The notes below the pieces were generated by a model, which saw only the letters and a list, made by a program, of their open reading frames with translations, made no database searches and was not told the DNA's origin. A program made the position numbers and the translations under genes. Shown here in pieces: positions 9,245 through 15,509 of a stretch of DNA of 43,407 nucleotides (position 1 is its first letter; each line of letters starts with the position of its first letter). The stretch is from Candidatus Symbiothrix dinenymphae (GTDB lineage Bacteria > Bacteroidota > Bacteroidia > Bacteroidales > Azobacteroidaceae): assembly GCA_001417715.1 (NCBI GenBank), contig BBRT01000158.1:1-43407 (forward strand), read 5' to 3'.

Positions 9245-9552
9245 AATTGGCTCCCTGCGGGTTGAGCGATTCGGACGATATTTGCTTGAGTGAATGAGCG
9301 AATACGAGTGATTAACAGATTAAAAATAAGGAGATTAGATTATGAAGACGTAAATGTGGTGATACGCACGTTTTAAATTAGGGAAAAGCATTTTAGGTTA
9401 TTCTTTCTTGCGATAAATTTAGCGATTTAAGTAAAGGAAAGGTTAAGTTGAAATGTTCACGTGTAGGCGTGGACTTTTACTTATACCGCCTTTACGGGTT
9501 TCGCTAAATACCTTCGCAAGCGGGATACTTCAAATTAGTACCGCGCTTTTTT
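9245..9552 (+). ncRNA. Structured RNA A (leader or small RNA, unassigned)
   Basis: About 310 bases without a credible gene between a full promoter and a U-tract. The middle can fold into one long rod: CTTGCGA pairs TCGCAAG, ATTTAGCGA pairs TCGCTAAAT, GTAAAGG pairs CCTTTAC, and a terminal hairpin forms from GTTCACG and CGTGGAC. It ends with a GCGG/CCGC hairpin and seven T (to 9552). The block TTATGAAGACGTAAA at 9340-9354 also occurs in RNA C, and both RNAs end GCTTTTTT(T/G)ATGTG. It is either a 6S-like small RNA or an attenuating leader for the lipoprotein gene at 9697. I could not match it to a named family. Confidence 0.55.
9518..9552 (+). terminator. Intrinsic terminator of RNA A
   Basis: Stem GCGG...TAC / GTA...CCGC followed by GC and a run of seven T. 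It lies between the promoter and the downstream open frame, so downstream expression needs readthrough or another promoter. Confidence 0.6.
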
Positions 9553-9696
9553 TATGTGTGTATTTGGCAGACTGACCTGCTATGGTGCAAAAAGATAGGA
9601 AAAATCTTGCGAACCTATTGAAAATAAAAGAGCAGAAAAACAATTTATTTTAATTTTTTTGTCCGTTTAAGGGACGGACGTTAAGCAAATTTCAAA

Positions 9697-9885
9697 ATGG
9701 AAAAGAAATTTTTATTAGTTGGCGTAGTTGCCATGTTAGGAGTTGGTTCGTTTGTTGTATCTTCTTGTAGTGATGACGATGATGGCTGCAAAGTCTGTGG
9801 ACAATCGTTTCCGATAACGGTAGAAGGGGAAACGATTTCCTGTGAGGACGCAAAGCAAATGGAAGCCGAATTTGGTTGCGAGTAA
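9697..9885 (+). CDS. Cys-rich mini-lipoprotein, 62 residues
   Basis: Short exported protein: Lys-rich start, hydrophobic segment and the lipobox-like VVSSC give a lipoprotein signal with the acylated Cys near residue 24. The mature part has only about 39 residues and four further Cys, arranged as CKVC, TISC and a C-terminal FGCE, after an acidic SDDDDG linker. It should be anchored in a membrane as a tiny disulfide-capable protein. The next gene encodes a MauE/DoxX-thioredoxin fusion, so a redox partnership is plausible. I recognise no named family; the ORF is supported by the signal sequence and its position. Confidence 0.65.
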   Translation: MEKKFLLVGVVAMLGVGSFVVSSCSDDDDGCKVCGQSFPITVEGETISCEDAKQMEAEFGCE

Positions 9886-9896
9886 GCAAGATGATG

Positions 9897-9931
9897 GAGG
9901 GTGTCCAAACTTTTGGATGCCCTCTGTTTTT
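9897..9931 (+). terminator. Terminator/attenuator after the mini-lipoprotein
   Basis: GAGGGTGTCCA and TGGATGCCCTC form an 11-bp stem (one wobble and one weak pair) with a short loop, followed by TGTTTTTAT. It sits between the lipoprotein stop and the next start codon, so it would reduce expression of the second gene. Confidence 0.65.
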
Positions 9932-9943
9932 ATAAACATTACA

Positions 9944-10846
9944 ATGAACAAAAGAATAGAAATATACAGCCTCATAGCAGGCATAGTGTTTTTGATTTCC
10001 GGCATCGCTAAGGCATTAAGTGCCGACAGTTTTGCCAATTTAATTGCCCAATATGGGTTTGAGAGCCTGCAGTTTTTGGCACCGCTCATCGTTTTGGCGG
10101 AAGTGGCGTTGGGCTTGATGCTCGTTTTCCGGATTGGGCTAAAGCATACGGCGTTGATTAGCACGGCGTTAGTGGCTGGTTTTACGCTGATTTTTGCCTA
10201 CGGGCTTATTTTTAACGGCATTGAAGATTGCGGTTGCTTCGGCAAAATTGCGGTGTTGAACACCTCGCCTGTTTTCACGTTTATTCGCAATGCCGTCTTG
10301 ATTTACTTGCTGCTCGCCGTGTGGCGAAAGAGCGAGAGCAGTTGGCAGATGAGCCAATGGACTGTCTGTCTGCTCGTTGTGGTGATGGTCGCGGTCGCCT
10401 TTATGTCCGGCTACACTTACCATAGCGGCGGCAAGATGCGAAAGGCAAAATATAGTTTCAAAGCATTGAACGGCAATGTGTTAGATGAATTTATCACCAC
10501 CTCCAAAGACTCGACCTATTTGGTATTCGCATTCACCTATTCCTGCCCTCACTGCCTAAATTCCATCGAAAATTTGAAGCAATATGAGGCTTCCGGCACA
10601 GTGGACAGGGTTATTGGCATAGCGGCGAAAGATTCTGTGAAAGAACAAAAATTCAGAGCCATTTTCAATCCCAACTTTCCTGTCAACAACTATCCGGCAA
10701 AAACGCTGTCACGCTTAACAAAATCATTTCCAACGGCATATTACATCCGCAACGATTCCATCATAGCCGAATTGTCGGGCGTATTGCCGTGCAGCTATGT
10801 GTTTGCAAAAACGCTGCATTTGCCGGCATCAGCCCTGCCGTTGTGA
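9944..10846 (+). CDS. MauE/DoxX-like membrane protein fused to a thioredoxin-like domain
   Basis: 300 residues from the ATG at 9944 (MNKRIEIYS); the longer frame from 9842 would start inside the preceding gene. The N-terminal half has about four hydrophobic helices of the MauE/DoxX type, with GIAKALSADSF and a Cys pair in EDCGCFGK. The C-terminal half, after a further membrane segment, is a thioredoxin-like domain with the active-site motif CPHC (SCPHCLNS). MauE-type proteins supply or reduce disulfides at the membrane. With the Cys-rich lipoprotein upstream, a role in extracytoplasmic thiol/disulfide exchange is inferred. The substrate is unknown. Confidence 0.75.
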   Translation: MNKRIEIYSLIAGIVFLISGIAKALSADSFANLIAQYGFESLQFLAPLIVLAEVALGLMLVFRIGLKHTALISTALVAGFTLIFAYGLIFNGIEDCGCFGKIAVLNTSPVFTFIRNAVLIYLLLAVWRKSESSWQMSQWTVCLLVVVMVAVAFMSGYTYHSGGKMRKAKYSFKALNGNVLDEFITTSKDSTYLVFAFTYSCPHCLNSIENLKQYEASGTVDRVIGIAAKDSVKEQKFRAIFNPNFPVNNYPAKTLSRLTKSFPTAYYIRNDSIIAELSGVLPCSYVFAKTLHLPASALPL

Positions 10847-10853
10847 AAATTTT

Positions 10854-11624
10854 CTACAAAATATTTTTCACTTCTTTGAACGCATAGCTGCGCTGTTCGC
10901 CGCCGTCAGTTCGCAAATGGAGCAAACCTTCATTGGAAACGGACTGAATTTCGGCGCGAAATGTTCCGTTTTTATCGGCATAGTTGTGAAAACCTGTTTT
11001 GCGGTAAAGTGCTTGTTCATAAGCTGTTGCGATTGCTTCCGCTTTGCCGGATTTCAGTTGTTCATAGACCGTATATATATGGTGCAAAATTTCGGACAAT
11101 AAATCGTCCAAATTGGTGTCTTTGCCTGTGATTTGTTTGATGGAAATGGGGTTGGGGGCATCGCTTGTGAAGTCTATTTGATTGACATTCAGACCGATGC
11201 CTATGATTGAGCGGGTGATTTGGGTGGCTTGCCAATCGTTTTCGATTAAGATGCCGGCGATTTTGCGGTTGTTTATGTAGATGTCGTTGGGCCACTTGAT
11301 TTGGATGCTTGGGAGGGGATTGCGGGTCAAGCCCGCAATGACGGTGTTTGACAATGACTCCTCTAATGCCTTGGCTAATGCCAATGCTACTGCTTTTGAG
11401 AGTAAAAAATGTTGGGTTGATGACAAAAAATGTGGATGGAGCAACAGGCTGAAAGTCAGGTTTTTACCTGCTTCGGCTTCCCAATAATTACCTGCTTGCC
11501 CGCGACCTGCTGTTTGTTCTGTTGCCACTACGACGGTGCCTTCGGGCAATGATTTATTGCTGTTTGACAACTCTTTCAGGTAGCTGTTGGTGGAGTCGGT
11601 GGATGGGATGCGGATGATTTTCAC
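10854..11624 (-). CDS. birA: Biotin--[acetyl-CoA-carboxylase] ligase, with an in-frame repeat insertion
   Basis: 256 residues from a GTG at 11624 that overlaps the TGA of the esterase gene (GTGA), the usual sign of coupled translation; upstream codons belong to that gene. It joins biotin to the carrier domain of biotin carboxylases. Signatures are STDSTNSYL, the biotin-adenylate loop TAGRGQAGNYW (usual GRGRxGR-like position), KWPNDIYINNRKIAGILIE and a C-terminal SH3-like segment. No N-terminal repressor domain is present. Between ALEES and IKWPND lies TVIAGLTRNPL, the translation of repeat R1 (11315-11344), an extra loop of about 10 residues just before a core active-site motif. Confidence 0.92.
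   Translation of the reverse strand: MKIIRIPSTDSTNSYLKELSNSNKSLPEGTVVVATEQTAGRGQAGNYWEAEAGKNLTFSLLLHPHFLSSTQHFLLSKAVALALAKALEESLSNTVIAGLTRNPLPSIQIKWPNDIYINNRKIAGILIENDWQATQITRSIIGIGLNVNQIDFTSDAPNPISIKQITGKDTNLDDLLSEILHHIYTVYEQLKSGKAEAIATAYEQALYRKTGFHNYADKNGTFRAEIQSVSNEGLLHLRTDGGEQRSYAFKEVKNIL
11315..11344. repeat. Palindromic repeat R1, coding copy in birA
   Basis: GGGGATTGCGGG...CCCGCAATGACGG, the same 30-base unit as in the two-armed elements, read in frame through birA as VIAGLTRNPL on the minus strand. Confidence 0.9.
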
Positions 11625-12370
11625 AGCAGTTTTTCTAAAAAGTAGGTGATTTGTTTTTTCCACCAATCCCAATCGTGGTTCACATCGTTGCCCCAAATGT
11701 CGAACCATGCGGGAATCGCTTTGCTAAGTAGCACATTTTGAAGTTGGTAGGTGTCGTGCAGCATCGCATCTTCGTAGGCACCGCGACCACAGCAAAAAAT
11801 CAACCGCGCCTGTCTGAATTGCTCTAAATAATTGCTGTCGTGATTGTTAGGCAGATAATCAATGGGCGAATTTAAATAAATTTCGGTTGGTTTGTAATTG
11901 CCGAAAAAACGTTCGGAGGAATAAAGTCCGCTCAATGCAATCACCGTATCGACAGTCCACGGATAGCGAAAAAAGAAATTTGCCGCATGAAAAGCACCCA
12001 TTGAGCAGCCTGTGAGCAGCAATTTTTGGTCATCGTTGTTATTGTTTTGCTTGCTGTGCCACAGGATGGACGGAATCAACTCCTCGCTGATGTATTTGAA
12101 ATACTGCTCGTGCCGCCGTATCGCCGCCAAACGGTCCCAGCCACCTGCGAAAAAAGTTTCTCTGTCGATGCCGTCCGCCGTCCAAATCTGAATTTTGCCG
12201 GCATCGATAAAACCGCTGACGGTATCAATCATGCCGAAATCCTCGTATTGAAAAAATCGCCCGTTGGAAGTCGGGAAAACAAGCACCGGCTTGCCCTTGT
12301 GCCCATAAACTTTGTACTCCATATCGCGGTTGAGCTGCCGACTGTATTCCTTGTGATAACTTATTTGCAT
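11621..12370 (-). CDS. Alpha/beta-hydrolase esterase family protein
   Basis: 249 residues with the esterase-D-like fold. The nucleophile elbow is GCSMGA (Ser123), an acidic residue follows in the middle third, and a likely catalytic His lies in NHDWDWW near the C-terminus. There is no signal peptide, so it is cytoplasmic. It starts one base after the ATP-grasp gene and overlaps birA by four bases. Such esterases (COG4947-like) are often beside an ATP-grasp ligase in Bacteroidota; the pair may make and hydrolyse the same amide or ester. The substrate is not known. Confidence 0.75.
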   Translation of the reverse strand: MQISYHKEYSRQLNRDMEYKVYGHKGKPVLVFPTSNGRFFQYEDFGMIDTVSGFIDAGKIQIWTADGIDRETFFAGGWDRLAAIRRHEQYFKYISEELIPSILWHSKQNNNNDDQKLLLTGCSMGAFHAANFFFRYPWTVDTVIALSGLYSSERFFGNYKPTEIYLNSPIDYLPNNHDSNYLEQFRQARLIFCCGRGAYEDAMLHDTYQLQNVLLSKAIPAWFDIWGNDVNHDWDWWKKQITYFLEKLL

Positions 12371-12371
12371 A

Positions 12372-13541
12372 TTATTTTCCTTTTTGTATGTATTCTACAA
12401 GTGCTTTTGCCTCTTTGTAGGTCTTCGTTCGGAACTGGTAGGCACAATTGCCCATTGCCCGACTGAATATTTCTTCTATGTGTCTGAAAGATAGCAATTT
12501 ATCTCCTATTTTGCGCAATACTTCTTCGTGCGTATGTTGATAGTTCAGGTGAGTTTTTCGACCGGCGTAACCCACAAAATAGTTGCCTTCGCAGGCTTCT
12601 CCGGCTGCGTGCATGACAATCATTTCCGCCCAGCGTTTGTAGATATTTGTGTCGTGGGAATAGTTGATGGCATCGGTCATCCAAGCACCCGGAGGGCGCA
12701 TATTCATCTCCAACGCCACCATTTCACCGTCCCGTTTGCGCTGAAACAGTTCGAGGTGGAAAAATTTTTCGCGCACGCCGAATGCCTTAACGATGTTTCG
12801 ACCGGCTTCGCGCACTTTGTCGTCCATGTCGGGCAAGCAAAAATAGTACAAATGGCTGTCGGTGTTCACCACATCCATGATGCTTTGCTCAAAGCGGTGG
12901 CTGTTTTCAAAAATAATTGTGCCGTCAATGTCCACCAGACCATCGTAGGTGAGGATGATGCCGTCCACAAATTCCTCGATGATAAATTCCACGTTTTGCA
13001 AATGCTCATTGGTCAGAACAGCCTCAAACTCCGCCTCATTGTTGATTTTATAGGTGAAACCGGCACCCGAACCGGAATCCGGCTTGACAACGATGGGGTA
13101 TCCCACCTCGCGAATGAACTTCAACGCACGTTTTTTATCGCTGTATTTATGGCATTTGATGGTCTGTACGCCCGCTTTTTCAAAAAACGGTTTCATCAAC
13201 GATTTTCGTTTCAGGTTTTGAATAAAATCATTTTTGGTGCCGAAAATGTTGAAATCGGTGCGAATTTGGGCTTCCAACTCCAGCCAATACTCGTTCAGCG
13301 AATCAAAACGGTCGATTTTCCCGTACTTGTGCGTGAAGTAGCCCACAGCCCGCAGCACTTGGTCGTAATCTTCCATGCTTGAAACGCGGTAATACTCTGT
13401 CAATGTGCCTTTTAGCAACTGATTCAATGCGTTGTAATCCGCATCGCCAATGCCAAGCACATTAGCCCCCGCCTCTTTCAGGGCAACACAGAAATCCGTA
13501 GAATTTTGCGGAAAATGGGGAGAAAAAAAGATGAAATTCAT
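12372..13541 (-). CDS. ATP-grasp domain ligase, substrate unknown
   Basis: 389-residue protein with the ATP-grasp architecture: an N-terminal Rossmann-like part, an ATP-binding lysine block IVVKPDSGSGAG (about residues 150-161), a second block EFIIEEFVDG, and the metal-binding EMNMRPPGA near residue 279. Enzymes of this fold join a carboxylate to an amine or thiol through an acyl-phosphate. It is the first gene of a three-gene minus-strand operon with an esterase and birA, read from a promoter box at 13638-13645. It could be a carbamoyl-phosphate-synthase-like or D-Ala-D-Ala-like ligase; I cannot assign a substrate. Confidence 0.8.
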   Translation of the reverse strand: MNFIFFSPHFPQNSTDFCVALKEAGANVLGIGDADYNALNQLLKGTLTEYYRVSSMEDYDQVLRAVGYFTHKYGKIDRFDSLNEYWLELEAQIRTDFNIFGTKNDFIQNLKRKSLMKPFFEKAGVQTIKCHKYSDKKRALKFIREVGYPIVVKPDSGSGAGFTYKINNEAEFEAVLTNEHLQNVEFIIEEFVDGIILTYDGLVDIDGTIIFENSHRFEQSIMDVVNTDSHLYYFCLPDMDDKVREAGRNIVKAFGVREKFFHLELFQRKRDGEMVALEMNMRPPGAWMTDAINYSHDTNIYKRWAEMIVMHAAGEACEGNYFVGYAGRKTHLNYQHTHEEVLRKIGDKLLSFRHIEEIFSRAMGNCAYQFRTKTYKEAKALVEYIQKGK

Positions 13542-13637
13542 ACGAAATAATCACAGGGGACTTCTAAAAATACCAAACTTACATTTTGATTTTACACCAG
13601 AGCCGAAATCCATTTAAACTCCGTCCAAAATCGGGGA

Positions 13638-13645
13638 CAAAGTTA
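13638..13645 (-). promoter_or_regulatory. Promoter -7 box of the ATP-grasp/esterase/birA operon
   Basis: Reads TAACTTTG on the minus strand, matching TAnnTTTG, 97 bases before the start codon. Confidence 0.5.
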
Positions 13646-13730
13646 GGCAAAAATTCTATTCAAACCAAACTTTTTTTGCTGTGTTCTGGGGCAACCATCA
13701 AAATTATTCATTAGCCGGTTTCGGGCTAAT

Positions 13731-14071
13731 TTTTTTTCAGGTGCTATTTTTACTTGCCCGGAGCGCAGTCCCATTATGGACAGAACTGTGCGGCTCGTTT
13801 TGTCCCGCAGGGACAGCACTTTATTAACCGTAGACTTCAGTCTACGGGAGTGACGGAGCCACCGCCTCCCCCAAGTCCCGCATGGGACGACACATTATTA
13901 TACCGTAGACTAAAGTCTACGGTTAATAAAGTGCCGTCCCATGCGGGACTAATGGAATCTTAGCATCTTTTATACCGTAGACTGAAGTCTACGGTTAATA
14001 AAGTGCTGTCCCTGCGGGACACGGCACCGTTTGCGAAATAATAGCACCTGAAAAAAAGATTTAGCCGTAAA
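13731..14071. repeat. Composite repeat field flanked by an inverted repeat
   Basis: No gene is visible from 13542 to 14294. This part is bounded by TTTTTTTCAGGTGCTATT (13731) and its reverse complement (14040-14057). Inside are three copies of a 20-base palindrome CCGTAGACTNNAGTCTACGG (13828-13847, 13903-13922, 13975-13994), each joined by TTAATAAAGTG to a GTCCC...GGGAC hairpin; the first copy is inverted relative to the other two. The outer 65 bases 14007-14071 recur exactly, inverted, at 42041-42105. It is a non-coding mobile or REP-like composite. Confidence 0.8.
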
Positions 14072-14115
14072 GCAAACCGCAAACGCAAACGCAAATAATA
14101 TGTCGGCAACTGCAT

Positions 14116-14215
14116 CGTCATTGCGGGCTTGACCCGCAATCCCATGAAAAGGGGCCGAATGTTGGGCAACAGAGCAATGTAAAACAGGGGATTGCGGGTC
14201 AAGCCCGCAATGACA
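14116..14215. repeat. Two-armed palindromic element (REPIN/MITE-like), copy 2
   Basis: Two R1 arms facing each other around a core with CCGAATGTTGGGC, matching 2016-2116 in arms and most of the core. The core changes are largely substitutions, so this is an older or diverged copy rather than a recent duplicate. Confidence 0.85.
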
Positions 14216-14225
14216 GACTTTTTAG

Positions 14226-14249
14226 AACTCATAACTCATAACTCATAAC
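14226..14249. repeat. Short tandem repeat, three 8-base units
   Basis: AACTCATA repeated three times just upstream of the promoter of the ExbB-like gene; a slippage-prone tract that could vary in copy number. Confidence 0.7.
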
Positions 14250-14256
14250 TATTTCG

Positions 14257-14264
14257 TACCTTTG
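14257..14264 (+). promoter_or_regulatory. Promoter -7 box of the ExbB/TolQ-like gene
   Basis: TACCTTTG, 31 bases before the start codon at 14295. Confidence 0.6.
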
Positions 14265-14294
14265 CACGCTTAATAAAAAAAAAACATTGTTATA

Positions 14295-14945
14295 ATGAAC
14301 GAAATTGTGGCGAATGAGGGCTTGATGCAGGTCATAAAGACAAAATTTATGGAGGGTGGACCTTGGTTTATGGGGGCTATCACGGTGGTTTTTGTGGTTG
14401 GTTTGGCTTTTTGCATTGAGCGGTTGATTTATTTGTATCTCTCGAAAATAAAATCCCGTCAATTCCTGTTGGAGGCTGAAAAAGAGCTTAAAAAAAACTC
14501 TGTGGAAGGCGCGAAAAACTTGGCTCGCAATCGGCGCGGACCGGTGGCAAGCATTGCTTATCAGGCATTTAACCGCATCAACGAGCCTGTGGATGCCATC
14601 GAAAAATCGGTGCAGGCTTATGGCAATGCGCAGGTTGGACTGCTCGAAAACCACCTCTCGTGGATTTCGCTCTGCATCACCATCGCACCCAGTTTGGGCT
14701 TTTTGGGGACAGTTGCCGGCATGATTATCGCGTTTGAGGACATTCAGGTGGCGGGCGACATCAACCCGACCATCGTTGCCGGCGGGATGAAAGTCGCGTT
14801 GATTACCACCGTTGCAGGGCTGATTGTCGCCATCATTTTGCAATTTTTCTACAACCTGATTCAAACATGGATTGACGGGTTGGTCAACGACATGGAAAAT
14901 GCCTCGGTGAGTTTGATGGATATGATTTTGAGGTATAAATCCTGA
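14295..14945 (+). CDS. MotA/TolQ/ExbB-family proton channel protein
   Basis: 216 residues with three hydrophobic helices: one near residues 20-40, and two in the conserved second half around LGFLGTVAGMIIAFEDI and MKVALITTVAGLIVAIILQFFY. These are the signature blocks of the proton-conducting subunit that powers TonB- or Tol-type energy transfer at the inner membrane. It has its own promoter and is not followed by exbD/tolR; the next gene, 69 bases on, is a DUF3127 protein with its own promoter. The partner must be encoded elsewhere. Confidence 0.85.
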   Translation: MNEIVANEGLMQVIKTKFMEGGPWFMGAITVVFVVGLAFCIERLIYLYLSKIKSRQFLLEAEKELKKNSVEGAKNLARNRRGPVASIAYQAFNRINEPVDAIEKSVQAYGNAQVGLLENHLSWISLCITIAPSLGFLGTVAGMIIAFEDIQVAGDINPTIVAGGMKVALITTVAGLIVAIILQFFYNLIQTWIDGLVNDMENASVSLMDMILRYKS

Positions 14946-14975
14946 TTCAGACAAAGATATTTCAAATTATTTTTG

Positions 14976-14983
14976 TACTTTTG
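14976..14983 (+). promoter_or_regulatory. Promoter -7 box of the DUF3127 gene
   Basis: TACTTTTG, 32 bases before the start codon at 15015. Confidence 0.6.
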
Positions 14984-15014
14984 CGCCGAATTATAATTAC
15001 GAAAAATTTAGAAT

Positions 15015-15497
15015 ATGCAATTAACAGCAAGATTAGTACAAATCATGCCCGCAGCAACGGGAGAAGGGCAAAACGGTCCGTGGCGTCGCCAAGAGTTTGT
15101 CCTCGAAACGGATGGACAATACCCTAAAAAGGTCTGCATCCAAACATGGGGCGACCGTATCAATATTGAGCAATATGCACCCGGAACGATGCTGACGGTG
15201 GATTTTGACCTCGAAAGCAGGCTCGGCAATCTGGGCGACCGCTGGTTTACCACGGCTCGTGCGTGGAAAGTGGAAGTAGCTGGTGCTACGCCACCGCAGG
15301 GATACCATCCACCACAACCGGCTTACGGAGCACCACAGCCGACTTACGGGGCACCGCAACCCGCTTACAGCGCACCCCAACCGGCACAACCGGCACAACC
15401 CGCTTACAGTGCGCCACAACCGGCGGCTCCGGCAGCCGACCCACTCGCACCAACAGTGGCAGCTTCAGAAAATTCATCGGACGACCTGCCCTTTTAA
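15015..15497 (+). CDS. DUF3127 family protein with an SSB-like acidic tail
   Basis: 160 residues. The first 90 residues (QEFVLETDGQYPKKVCIQTWGDR, RWFTTARAWKVE) match the DUF3127 family, a small OB-fold-like domain found in Bacteroidota. The rest is a low-complexity linker of repeated (P/A)YGAPQP units ending in NSSDDLPF. This domain-linker-acidic-tip layout copies single-stranded-DNA-binding protein, whose tip (DDDIPF) docks repair and replication enzymes. It lies 12 bases before the AddB-like nuclease start, so a joint role in DNA repair is suggested. DNA binding is inferred, not shown. Confidence 0.8.
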   Translation: MQLTARLVQIMPAATGEGQNGPWRRQEFVLETDGQYPKKVCIQTWGDRINIEQYAPGTMLTVDFDLESRLGNLGDRWFTTARAWKVEVAGATPPQGYHPPQPAYGAPQPTYGAPQPAYSAPQPAQPAQPAYSAPQPAAPAADPLAPTVAASENSSDDLPF

Positions 15498-15509
15498 TTT
15501 TTGATTCGG

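Noticed and set aside
9245..9552. tmRNA, RNase P or SRP RNA for RNA A
   Set aside because: None of the characteristic cores (tag frame and tRNA-like ends, GAGGAAAGTC-type block, GGAAGCA-type loop) is visible.
13828..13994. Possible CRISPR array from three repeated 20-base palindromes
   Set aside because: Units are in mixed orientation, spacing is uneven, the intervening sequence is itself repeated, and no cas genes are present.
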